The notes under the pieces are model-generated. The model was not told the DNA's origin, made no database searches, and saw only the letters and a program-made list of their open reading frames with translations. From DATAXS01 sp036266715 (GTDB taxonomy: Bacteria; Patescibacteriota; Minisyncoccia; UBA6257; 2-01-FULL-56-20), in contig DATAXS010000018.1 of assembly GCA_036266715.1 (NCBI GenBank), positions 1-17,553 on the forward strand: a DNA stretch of 17,553 nucleotides, read 5' to 3'. The position numbers and the translations under genes are program-made. Positions 8,029 to 13,542 of the stretch are shown in pieces. The number at the start of each line of letters is the position of its first letter. Position 1 is the stretch's first letter.

Positions 8029-8056
8029 GATATTAAGAATTTTCAATCGTCAATAG

Positions 8057-8353
8057 TTAATTTTCAAACACAGGAGGGACCTTCAAAAAGCCGTCCCTTT
8101 TTTCCGGGAACGCGTCGGTGCCTGCGCCGCGGTCGGTGTTCTCGCGTTCGTCATCCTCGCGGAAGACGTTTTTAAGATCGGTGCCGCCGGTCATGGGAAC
8201 CACGCTTGCCGTATCAAGCGCCTGGAGTTCCTTAAAATAATCCAAGATCTCACCAAGGTCTTTTAACAATTTTTCTTCTTCGGCGGGATCAAGCTCAATG
8301 CGCGCGAGCTTGGCCAAGTGCTCCAGTTCGCGCTTGTTTATCGCGGATGCCAT
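8057..8353 (-). CDS. gatC: Asp-tRNA(Asn)/Glu-tRNA(Gln) amidotransferase subunit C
   Basis: GatC is the small subunit that wraps around GatA and stabilises GatCAB. The 98-residue length fits. The N-terminal helices contain the family pattern HLAKLARIELDPAEEEKLLK and LGEILDYFKELQALDT. The middle has V-V-P-M-T, and the C-terminus ends in GFLKVPPVFEN, matching the usual ending in which a short loop threads into GatA. The gene is immediately upstream of gatA. A TTGAAA-17-TACAAT promoter sits only 7 nt before its ATG, so the gatC-gatA mRNA probably begins near the start codon, independently of murD. No SD is present. Confidence 0.95.
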   Translation of the reverse strand: MASAINKRELEHLAKLARIELDPAEEEKLLKDLGEILDYFKELQALDTASVVPMTGGTDLKNVFREDDERENTDRGAGTDAFPEKRDGFLKVPPVFEN

Positions 8354-8360
8354 TACGGAG

Positions 8361-8389
8361 ATTGTAGCGCGTCCGCGCCTTTATTTCAA
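8361..8389 (-). promoter_or_regulatory. gatC promoter TTGAAA-17-TACAAT
   Basis: Read on the - strand, TTGAAA (8389-8384) and TACAAT (8366-8361) are 17 bp apart. The -10 ends 7 nt before the gatC ATG, consistent with a leaderless transcript. Confidence 0.6.
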
Positions 8390-8432
8390 TTTTTTAGGAG
8401 CGTTGCCTTGGGCCGTCGCTTGAGGCAGGTAA

Positions 8433-9794
8433 TTATTGCGCCAACTCTTTCTTCACGAGCGCTTTAAACTGGTCGCTGCGGTCGTATTCGTTCTTAAATA
8501 TGCCGAAGCTTGTGGCGGCGGGGGAAAGGAGAATAATACTTTTTTGCAATGCGCTGGCGGCGGCAAATGCTTTCGCGAACGCCTCATCCATGGTGGATGC
8601 AACTTCAACTGGAAATTTTTTATCAAATAGCTGCTTTAATTTATCCGTTGCGGCGCCCTTGAACAATATCGCCACCTTGACCGACCGTTCGATCTCGGGG
8701 GCGAGATCACTAAAATTCAGTTCCTTGTCGCTTCCGCCGCCTATGAGAATGATGGGGCATTTTTGCGGGGTGAGCGTCCGCAGGGCGGCGATCGTGGCTT
8801 CGGGCGTTGTGGCGTTCCCGTCATCATAAAATGTAATGCGCGCGTTTCCCGCTCCGTTTTTTTCTCCAAGGAGTTCCAGCCGTCCCGGCAGGCCGGTCCA
8901 CGTTGCCAATACTTTTTTGATTGTTTCGTCCGGGATGCCAAGCGCCCGCGTGGCTTCGTAGGCATATGCCGCGTTCTTCCGGTTGTGTTCCCCGGGCAAT
9001 ATCACACGCCATTCCTCGGGAAGCGCGACATCTGTGGCACACGTTCCGGCCAATGCTCCGAACTTCGCTTCAAGCCGCCCTTTTATTTCCGGCGTAGTAA
9101 TAAGGTAATCGCCCTTCTTTTGAAACCGCGCGATGGCCGCCTTGTCGCGGAAATAGCGGTCCATATCGTTTTTATAATAGTTCATGTGGTCGGGCATAAA
9201 GTTGGTCCAGACAGCAACGTGCGGGCTGATTGCGCCCTCCTCAAATCCCTGGAGCTGCCAGGAATCCAGCTCAAGCACCGCAAGGTCACCCGGGCGCGCG
9301 CGGGGGGTGAGCGAGAGCGTAGCGACGTCGCGTTCATTTCCGCCAAGAAGCGGATTTTTACCGGCAGCTTTCAATATCTGATAAATAAGATGCGTGACGG
9401 TGGACTTTCCGCGCGTGCCCGTGATGCCCACGACCGTGGCACGGGAAAGTTTTGCAAAAAGGGAAGCATCCATTTCTATCGGGATCTTTTTCTCCCGTGC
9501 GCGGGCGATAAAAGGCGAATCAAGCGGGGCATTCGGCGCGCGGATGATGAGGTCGCGGTTTTCAAAGTCTTCGAGCCGGTGGCCGCCCAGGTGATAGGTA
9601 ATGTTCTTGAATTTTTTGAGCCGCGCGAGCGATGGGGCAAGCTCGGCCTCGCTTTTGAGATCGGTCACAGTAAGGTCCGCGCCCGCCTCCGCAAAAAATT
9701 CCGCATCGCCCACGCCGCGACCCAAAAGCCCGAGCCCCATGAGCGTTATTTTTTTTCCTTTGAAGTCCGCCGCGCTATTCGCGCTATTCGGCAT
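8433..9794 (-). CDS. murD: UDP-N-acetylmuramoyl-alanine:D-glutamate ligase MurD
   Basis: MurD adds D-glutamate to UDP-MurNAc-L-Ala with ATP in the cytoplasm, an early step of peptidoglycan synthesis. The 453-residue length is normal. The N-terminal Rossmann-like domain (GLGLLGRG, 20-27) is followed by the central ATPase domain with P-loop GTRGKST (126-132, where GTNGKTT is the commoner form), ELDSWQLQ (175-182) and MPDHMNYY (200-207). K218 is a candidate for the carbamylated lysine. The C-terminal domain has GEHNRKN (268-274), YDDGNATTPEAT (323-334), GGGSDKELNF and SPAATSFGIF (424-433). Several motifs deviate (D-S-W for S-S-F, H-M-N-Y for the usual H-L-D-R) but keep the charge pattern. The start has a weak AGGA about 4 nt upstream. 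It is the first gene of the leftward block, although gatC has its own promoter. MurD fits better than MurC/E/F. Confidence 0.93.
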   Translation of the reverse strand: MPNSANSAADFKGKKITLMGLGLLGRGVGDAEFFAEAGADLTVTDLKSEAELAPSLARLKKFKNITYHLGGHRLEDFENRDLIIRAPNAPLDSPFIARAREKKIPIEMDASLFAKLSRATVVGITGTRGKSTVTHLIYQILKAAGKNPLLGGNERDVATLSLTPRARPGDLAVLELDSWQLQGFEEGAISPHVAVWTNFMPDHMNYYKNDMDRYFRDKAAIARFQKKGDYLITTPEIKGRLEAKFGALAGTCATDVALPEEWRVILPGEHNRKNAAYAYEATRALGIPDETIKKVLATWTGLPGRLELLGEKNGAGNARITFYDDGNATTPEATIAALRTLTPQKCPIILIGGGSDKELNFSDLAPEIERSVKVAILFKGAATDKLKQLFDKKFPVEVASTMDEAFAKAFAAASALQKSIILLSPAATSFGIFKNEYDRSDQFKALVKKELAQ

Positions 9795-9822
9795 AAATCC
9801 ATCCTCGCATTAATCGTGTTTT

Positions 9823-9852
9823 TTGACAATTCATTAAAAAATGATTTATAAT
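9823..9852 (+). promoter_or_regulatory. Perfect sigma-70 type promoter TTGACA-18-TATAAT driving the structured RNA
   Basis: TTGACA (9823-9828) and TATAAT (9847-9852) are both perfect consensus with an 18-bp spacer. This is the strongest promoter in the window. It lies divergently from murD, and no ORF with a plausible start follows within 200 nt, so it most likely makes a non-coding RNA starting near 9858-9860. Confidence 0.75.
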
Positions 9853-9858
9853 TCCTAA

Positions 9859-10014
9859 ACGATTTATTAACTCCGCCTGGCGTTTTGCCGTGCTGCGTGC
9901 TATGCGCGGCGCGGGCAGTACGCCACAAGTGCGGGTATCGCGCGGGAGGGTTGGGAATGGTTTTCCGGGGAGCCCCATAAGCTCCCGAAGCCGGTTCGAT
10001 TCCGGCCCCCGCAA
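9859..10014 (+). ncRNA. Structured non-coding RNA with a tRNA-like 3' domain
   Basis: Downstream of the perfect promoter the sequence folds into a long hairpin. Bases 9878-9883 pair with 9920-9925. Then 9886-9889 pair with 9914-9917, and 9890-9897 pair with 9905-9912 (two G-U pairs), closing a 7-nt loop. After a GC-rich linker come a short hairpin (9953-9957 with 9962-9966), a stem with loop CCCATAA (9968-9973 with 9981-9986), and a perfect T arm GCCGG-TTCGATT-CCGGC (9990-10006) followed by CCCCGCA-A. The last two elements look like the anticodon and T arms of a tRNA, but no D arm forms. It could be a divergent tRNA with a long leader, a tRNA-mimic RNA or a regulatory leader of the downstream CofD-like gene. 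No protein gene is convincing here: the antisense frames resemble the spurious peptides typically read from tRNA complements. Confidence 0.5.
9941..10014 (+). tRNA. tRNA-like domain, anticodon-loop CAT (non-canonical Met-type tRNA or tRNA mimic)
   Basis: If read as a tRNA, CGCGGG (9941-9946) pairs with CCCGC(A) at 10008-10013. The C1-A72 mismatch is like that of bacterial initiator tRNAs. The anticodon loop is CCCATAA with CAT at 9976-9978, the variable region has 4 nt, the T arm is perfect, and the discriminator is A10014 with no encoded CCA. The length of 74 nt is right. Against a functional tRNA: no 4-bp D stem can be drawn, U8 is missing, A7-C66 is mismatched, and the three G-C pairs that mark initiators in the anticodon stem are not all present. 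Confidence 0.35.
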
Positions 10015-10025
10015 CAACCGGCTTC
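9987..10025 (+). repeat. 10-bp inverted repeat competing with the T arm
   Basis: GAAGCCGGTT (9987-9996) is perfectly complementary to AACCGGCTTC (10016-10025). The left arm includes the 5' strand of the T-like arm, so the two hairpins are mutually exclusive. No T-tract follows the right arm. Confidence 0.6.
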
Positions 10026-10042
10026 ATCGCCGTTTCATGAAT

Positions 10043-10071
10043 TTGACATTAAAGGCTAGTTTTTTTATTTT
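10043..10071 (+). promoter_or_regulatory. Promoter of the CofD-like gene, TTGACA-17-TATTTT
   Basis: A perfect -35 TTGACA (10043-10048) with TATTTT (10066-10071) at 17 bp lies about 55 nt before the ATG at 10127. TATAAG at 10071-10076 is a possible alternative -10 but needs a 22-bp spacer. Confidence 0.55.
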
Positions 10072-10112
10072 ATAAGCAGTAGTTTAACAACCCTCTTTTT
10101 ATTAGAGGAGAA

Positions 10113-10120
10113 AGGTGATC
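10113..10120 (+). promoter_or_regulatory. Ribosome binding site deciding the CofD-like start
   Basis: AGGTGATC matches the complement of the usual 16S rRNA 3' end (AAGGAGGTGATC) over 8 nt and stands 6 nt before ATG 10127. The in-frame GTG at 10115 lies inside this site, which argues against it as the start. A second purine tract, GAGGAG, is at 10105-10110. Confidence 0.55.
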
Positions 10121-10126
10121 AGCAAA

Positions 10127-11137
10127 ATGGGAGACAAGAGTGTTATTAGGATCGTTTCATTCGGCGGCGGGAAAGGTCAGGCAAGAGTGGCAGAAGCGGT
10201 CAGGGATATTCCCGGGGTCCAACTCTCGGTCATCGTTCCCGACACCGATAATACCGGTTCTACGGGAGGATTAAGAGAGAACTATCGCAAGGCAAGGGGT
10301 TATCTCGGGGACTACACAAGATGTGCAAAAGCATTAACCTCCAACCCAAAGATTGCGGAACTGCTGGACTATCGATTTCCGGAGTTCGGCAATCACTCGC
10401 TGAGGAATCTCACCTTGCTTGCGGCAGAGGAATTGTTCGGCCGTAAGGAGGGAGGAGAACTCTTCCACTACCTGCTTCGTTTGAGAGAAAACGGTAAACC
10501 GGAAGGCGAGGAGCATTGTGTATTGCCTGCGACGATCCAGAAGGCAAAGCTCCGGGTCAATACGGTGGGGGGAGAGGTGGAAGACGATGAAGTGATTGAA
10601 GGACTGGGGAGCAATCCGCTCTTTAAACCGGAACTCCACGAAATTGTCAGCGTCAAGCTGATTCCTTTGGAGCGAGGGCCGGTGGTAAAAGCGTATCGTC
10701 CAGCGTTGAATGCGATTCGTAAGGCGGATTACATCGTGATCTGCCCGGGAAGTCTCATTACCAGCATTTCCGCTGCACTTCTTCCCGAAGGCATTAAGGG
10801 CGCGATCATGAGTTCCGGGGCAAAAGTTGTCCTTTTCCTGAACCTCATGACCTGCACGGGAGAAACCAGCGGCTACTCTGCCACGCGATTCGTGGAGTGG
10901 GTGGAAGATATGATCGGTCGCGAATGTGATTTTATCGTCCACAATACTCAACCGATCTCCGAAGAAACCACTCGTCGCTACGCCAAGGAAGAAAAAGTGG
11001 TAGTCACTTCCGGGGAGTTTCCCAAGAACGGACATCGTCTTATTGGTGCCCCTCTCGCCGAAACAACTCCCGAAGGGATACTTTACCACTGCTCTTCCGA
11101 AATCAGAAAAGTACTCACCAAGATCATCGCGGTATAA
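10127..11137 (+). CDS. CofD/YvcK-like family protein
   Basis: This protein belongs to the CofD/YvcK superfamily. CofD makes the F420 precursor; bacterial YvcK proteins bind UDP-sugars and are needed for growth on gluconeogenic carbon and for normal cell-wall synthesis. With ATG 10127 it has 336 residues, close to YvcK. Family motifs are the glycine loop SFGGGKG (11-17), PDTDNTGSTGGLRE (38-51), LGDYTRCAKAL (60-70), DYRFPEFGNHSLRNLTLLAA (81-100), ICPGSLITSI and LNLMTCTGETSGY. They align with the YvcK patterns DDGGSSGxLR, PGDxRNCL, GHSxGN, GPGSLYTS and NxMTQxGET, though divergent. There is no F420 pathway nearby, so a YvcK-like role is more likely than CofD itself. The gene has its own promoter, a strong SD and a terminator directly after the stop. 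Its expression signals differ from the leaderless genes around it. Confidence 0.85.
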   Translation: MGDKSVIRIVSFGGGKGQARVAEAVRDIPGVQLSVIVPDTDNTGSTGGLRENYRKARGYLGDYTRCAKALTSNPKIAELLDYRFPEFGNHSLRNLTLLAAEELFGRKEGGELFHYLLRLRENGKPEGEEHCVLPATIQKAKLRVNTVGGEVEDDEVIEGLGSNPLFKPELHEIVSVKLIPLERGPVVKAYRPALNAIRKADYIVICPGSLITSISAALLPEGIKGAIMSSGAKVVLFLNLMTCTGETSGYSATRFVEWVEDMIGRECDFIVHNTQPISEETTRRYAKEEKVVVTSGEFPKNGHRLIGAPLAETTPEGILYHCSSEIRKVLTKIIAV

Positions 11138-11140
11138 CCT

Positions 11141-11179
11141 GAGGCCTAACGAACCCACTCGTGTTAGGCCTCATTTTTT
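11141..11179 (+). terminator. Rho-independent terminator of the CofD-like gene
   Basis: GAGGCCTAAC (11141-11150) pairs perfectly with GTTAGGCCTC (11163-11172), followed by A and six T (11174-11179). It begins 4 nt after the stop codon. Confidence 0.9.
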
Positions 11180-11204
11180 ATGTTTCTTTTTCCGCATCCG
11201 CGCT

Positions 11205-11234
11205 TTGACAAAATGTACGTTCATTCGGTATGGT
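11205..11234 (+). promoter_or_regulatory. pyrF operon promoter TTGACA-18-TATGGT
   Basis: A perfect -35 (11205-11210) and TATGGT (11229-11234) are 18 bp apart, predicting a leader of about 75 nt before pyrF. No attenuator hairpin with a T-tract is seen in the leader. Confidence 0.5.
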
Positions 11235-11317
11235 TCTCTCAATCAGACTGCGGAGTTTCCCGCGGCTTGAGGCAGGAGTGCAATCAAATCGCTCATTGTC
11301 ATTGAGGAGAAAATACG

Positions 11318-12172
11318 ATGGGAAAAAGGAATTTTCACGAGCTGCTCAAGGCACGCTTTGAGAAACAGAAGACGATGCTCTGCGTGGGATTGGACACCGA
11401 GTGGGCAAAGATTCCGGCGAGAAGGCAATACGGAGACATCATCCAGGACATAGTACGCTTTAACGGCAGTATTATTGAATGGACCATGGATCTCGTGTGT
11501 GCCTACAAACCCAACCTCGCCTTTTATGTGAGCCAGGGCAATGAAGGCGTATATGCGCTTAAGAAGACAATAGAGTGCATTCGCCTGCTCACGCCCATGG
11601 TGCCCGTCATCTTGGACGCAAAAATCGGCGATATCGGGAAGACAAACATCCAGTACGCGCACGAGATATTCGAATTTTTCGGTGCAGATGCCGTCACGGT
11701 GCATCCTTATCTAGGTCGCGAAGCCATGAAGCAATTTCTGGACCGCGAGGAAAAGGGTATCTTAGTGCTCTGCCGCACAAGCAACGAGGGCGCGGGGGAA
11801 TTCCAAGACCTCGTGTTGCCTGTTCCATGGTCGAATAAACCGCGTAAGCTTTACGAACACGTTGCGCACCAGGTGGCGACTGTATGGAACGAGCACGGGA
11901 ACTGCGGCTTGGTGGTTGGCGCGACATATCCCGAAGAACTGGCGACCGTCCGTGAAATATTGCAGAACACCGACCAAAGCGAAATGCCCATTTTGATTCC
12001 CGGCATCGGCACGCAAGGAGGCGATATTGCAAAGACCGTGCGTGCCGGCAAGAATTACCGGGGAGAAGGGATGATCATTAATTCTTCGAGCGGGATTATT
12101 TTTGCAGATGACCCTCGTGCCGCAGCAACGAGCTTGCGGGACGAGATCAACCGCTGCATAAAGGAGGAGTGA
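11318..12172 (+). CDS. pyrF: Orotidine 5'-phosphate decarboxylase (PyrF, subfamily 2 type)
   Basis: PyrF converts OMP to UMP, the last step of de novo pyrimidine synthesis. The 284-residue protein is long for E. coli-type PyrF (about 245) and fits the longer subfamily 2. The TIM-barrel motifs are present: LCVGLDT (21-27), AYKPNLAFY (62-70, with K64), and the catalytic Asp/Lys cluster ILDAKIGDIGKTN (98-110, with D100, K102, D105). VTVHPYLG, GLVVGATYPEE and the phosphate-binding LIPGIGTQGG also match. SD GAGGAG (11304-11309) lies 8 nt before the ATG. The next gene, an OPRT-like phosphoribosyltransferase, starts 1 nt after the stop, so the last two UMP steps are co-transcribed and probably translationally coupled. 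No other pyrimidine genes are in the window, so the pair could serve orotate use rather than a complete pathway. Confidence 0.95.
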   Translation: MGKRNFHELLKARFEKQKTMLCVGLDTEWAKIPARRQYGDIIQDIVRFNGSIIEWTMDLVCAYKPNLAFYVSQGNEGVYALKKTIECIRLLTPMVPVILDAKIGDIGKTNIQYAHEIFEFFGADAVTVHPYLGREAMKQFLDREEKGILVLCRTSNEGAGEFQDLVLPVPWSNKPRKLYEHVAHQVATVWNEHGNCGLVVGATYPEELATVREILQNTDQSEMPILIPGIGTQGGDIAKTVRAGKNYRGEGMIINSSSGIIFADDPRAAATSLRDEINRCIKEE

Positions 12173-12173
12173 G

Positions 12174-12956
12174 ATGGAGACTGTCACACCGCAAGGAGAG
12201 CACCCATTAAAACTTCTTGAACGCTGCGGCGGATATTATGAGTGTCCACGCGCGGCGAACGGGAGGCGCCTTGGCCCACTTGTCGGCTATGCCGGTAGGT
12301 ACCAGGACGGGAGTGGGAGGAAGTTGCAATACGTCGGTGAAATATACGCAAACTTCGCGATGGCCGAGCGCCATGGCGCAGTGCTCAAGTGGGTGGCGAA
12401 CGGGCTTCTTGCGCATCTTGCGGGCTACACCGAAGACAGCGATTCGGTTTCCTTCGGCGATATAGTCGGATTCTGCGGAGCGCCGGAGGGTGGGAAAGCA
12501 CTCGCGAACGCACTCGCCATTGCTTTCGGGAAGCAATATATTTTTCCGGAAAAAGAAGTAACGGCGGTGAAGACGGACAGCTCACGGGAGGTTTCACGGT
12601 TGGTCTTTGACCGCCACGAACCGCACGAGGGCGAATGTTGGTGGATTATGGAAGATGTTTGCAACAACTTCAGCACCACCGAGGCGATCATCGAGCTGAT
12701 AAACGGCTTTGGTGCACGCGTCGGCGGAATACTCTGCTTTCTCAATCGTTCCATGGTTGCTGGTAAAGCATATTATTCTTCTCTTTACGCACGCGAGATC
12801 CCGGTGGTCTCCTTGGTGCACATGCCGATTCCGCAATACCAACAGGACGATCCCGTGGTCGCGCAGGACGTCATCACCGGTAATGTGGCTTGGAAACCAA
12901 AGAACGAATGGCCTCGCTTGGCGTCAGCCATGGCCGCAGCGAAGGAACATTTATGA
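12174..12956 (+). CDS. Orotate phosphoribosyltransferase-like protein (PyrE-like)
   Basis: This is probably the enzyme making OMP from orotate and PRPP for the preceding pyrF. The 260-residue protein has a type I PRTase core: DIVGFCGAPEGGKALANALA (96-115, like the GxPxGGxxLA loop), a Lys-Glu near IFPEKEV, and the PRPP-binding motif WWIMEDVCNNFSTTEAIIEL (156-175) with the acidic pair E160-D161. The PRPP motif is unusual, with C-N-N-F-S-T-T where typical OPRTs have small residues and Gly. The N-terminal part (GGYYECPRAANGRRLGPLVG) is unlike classical PyrE. A perfect SD, AAGGAGG (12161-12167), lies inside the end of pyrF, 6 nt before the ATG. The neighbour argues strongly for orotate as substrate, but another pyrimidine or purine PRTase cannot be excluded. 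Confidence 0.75.
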   Translation: METVTPQGEHPLKLLERCGGYYECPRAANGRRLGPLVGYAGRYQDGSGRKLQYVGEIYANFAMAERHGAVLKWVANGLLAHLAGYTEDSDSVSFGDIVGFCGAPEGGKALANALAIAFGKQYIFPEKEVTAVKTDSSREVSRLVFDRHEPHEGECWWIMEDVCNNFSTTEAIIELINGFGARVGGILCFLNRSMVAGKAYYSSLYAREIPVVSLVHMPIPQYQQDDPVVAQDVITGNVAWKPKNEWPRLASAMAAAKEHL

Positions 12957-12972
12957 AAGGAGTTTGGGCTTT

Positions 12973-13009
12973 GGGCGCACGCAGAAACTTGCGTGCGCCC
13001 TCTTTTTTT
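12973..13009 (+). terminator. Rho-independent terminator of the pyrF operon
   Basis: GGGCGCACGCA (12973-12983) pairs perfectly with TGCGTGCGCCC (12990-13000) around a 6-nt loop, followed by TC and seven T. It starts 17 nt after the stop codon. Confidence 0.95.
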
Positions 13010-13017
13010 CATATATT
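12989..13017 (+). promoter_or_regulatory. tRNA(CAT) promoter TTGCGT-17-TATATT overlapping the terminator
   Basis: TTGCGT (12989-12994) in the descending arm of the pyrF terminator and TATATT (13012-13017) are 17 bp apart. The predicted start is about 7 nt before the tRNA 5' end. Confidence 0.45.
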
Positions 13018-13030
13018 GATTGAGCAATTC

Positions 13031-13106
13031 GCCGACGTAGCTCAGTGGTTAGAGCAGGGCTTTCATAAGGCCAAGGTCGCAGGTTCGAATCCTGCCGTCG
13101 GCACCA
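13031..13106 (+). tRNA. tRNA with CAT anticodon (elongator Met, or Ile2)
   Basis: A full cloverleaf is visible: acceptor GCCGACG/CGTCGGC, D stem GCTC/GAGC with loop containing GG, anticodon loop TTCATAA, T arm GCAGG-TTCGAAT-CCTGC, and discriminator A followed by an encoded CCA (13104-13106). The anticodon stem has one wobble pair (T-G next to the loop) and a G-A mismatch at its top. The G1-C72 pair excludes a classical initiator. CAT could be elongator Met or, with lysidine at C34, Ile2, which sequence alone does not settle. Confidence 0.93.
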
Positions 13107-13110
13107 GACC

Positions 13111-13149
13111 AAAAATAAAAAACGACCGCTATCTGGGGGATAGCGGTCG
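13111..13149 (-). terminator. Rho-independent terminator on the - strand
   Basis: An 11-bp perfect stem (13149-13139 with 13133-13123) encloses a 5-nt loop and is followed on the - strand by TTTTTTATTTTT (13122-13111). It ends the transcript of the small - strand gene at 13219-13449, with a 3' UTR of about 70 nt. Confidence 0.9.
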
Positions 13150-13218
13150 GAATAGGGGTGGGGCGCCGGAGGATGGGGCGGCGCACGGGTTGCGCAAGGT
13201 GTTCACCAAGCGCGGTAT

Positions 13219-13449
13219 TTAAAGAGCATATGCCGCAAGGAGCAGTTCTGTACGGTCGGCACTACCGGCCCGACCATTGCGTTTTGCGGGTGGTGAAGGC
13301 TGTTTTCGGGGGTCAGCAGGGTCAGAGGTCGGGGTTTCGGGCGTGTGAGCCGGGGATGTGGGTTGTTTATTCAAATTCCTCGCGAATTTCCGCTCGGCGC
13401 TCTTCTTTTCTCCCGCGACTTGCCATTCGGTGCTCCGGGTTTTGTACAT
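13219..13449 (-). CDS. Small Pro-rich, basic protein of unknown function
   Basis: I do not recognise this 76-residue protein. The N-terminal half is charged and probably helical (TEWQVAGEKKSAERKFARNL). The middle is a Thr/Pro-rich, likely disordered stretch (PTSPAHTPETPTSDPADPRK), and the C-terminus is short and hydrophobic (ELLLAAYAL). There is no signal peptide or TM segment. The gene signals support reality: SD GGAGG 5 nt before the ATG, a TATAAT box about 30 nt upstream, a terminator of the upstream gene before it and its own terminator after it. The alternative is that the transcript is a small RNA and the frame is chance, or that the overlapping + strand frame (13158-13613) is used. That frame has no comparable start signals. 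Confidence 0.55.
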   Translation of the reverse strand: MYKTRSTEWQVAGEKKSAERKFARNLNKQPTSPAHTPETPTSDPADPRKQPSPPAKRNGRAGSADRTELLLAAYAL

Positions 13450-13478
13450 CGCATCCTCCGTGGGTTGGGCCTTCGGAG

Positions 13479-13484
13479 ATTATA
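13479..13484 (-). promoter_or_regulatory. -10 box TATAAT of the small - strand gene
   Basis: A perfect TATAAT on the - strand (13484-13479) lies about 30 nt before the ATG at 13449. The -35 region is poor (TAACGG at 17 bp, TTGAGT at 22 bp). Confidence 0.5.
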
Positions 13485-13510
13485 ACGATAAATTTTTATA
13501 ACCGTTACTC

Positions 13511-13542
13511 AAAAATGAAGGGCCGCTACTTGAGTGCGGCCC
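13511..13542 (-). terminator. Terminator overlapping the stop codon of the transglycosylase gene
   Basis: On the - strand, GGGCCGC (13542-13536) pairs with GCGGCCC (13526-13520) around a 9-nt loop that contains most of the stop codon, followed by TTCATTTTT (13519-13511). Confidence 0.75.

Noticed and set aside
8029..8046. TTG at 8046 as the gatA start
   Set aside because: The ATG at 8028 begins the family-typical N-terminus, while the six extra residues have no family counterpart.
8763..9851. + strand frame of 362 residues opposite murD
   Set aside because: It is entirely antisense to a clear MurD with intact motifs, has no recognisable domain or SD, and is basic and Cys/Arg-rich like most shadows in GC-rich DNA.
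9746..10027. Antisense open frames over the structured RNA, including AGAGIEPASGAYGAP and GPESNRLRELMG
   Set aside because: Such peptides are typical of spurious frames read from the complement of tRNA genes. They have no start signals and overlap murD.
10115..10126. GTG at 10115 as the start of the CofD-like protein
   Set aside because: It lies within the AGGTGATC ribosome binding site, and the ATG at 10127 has ideal spacing and gives the usual short N-terminus before the first beta strand.
8417..11276. Shared 12-mer GCTTGAGGCAGG near 8420 and 11265
   Set aside because: Only two copies are seen, in different contexts and without a conserved hairpin. This is too short to call a repeat.
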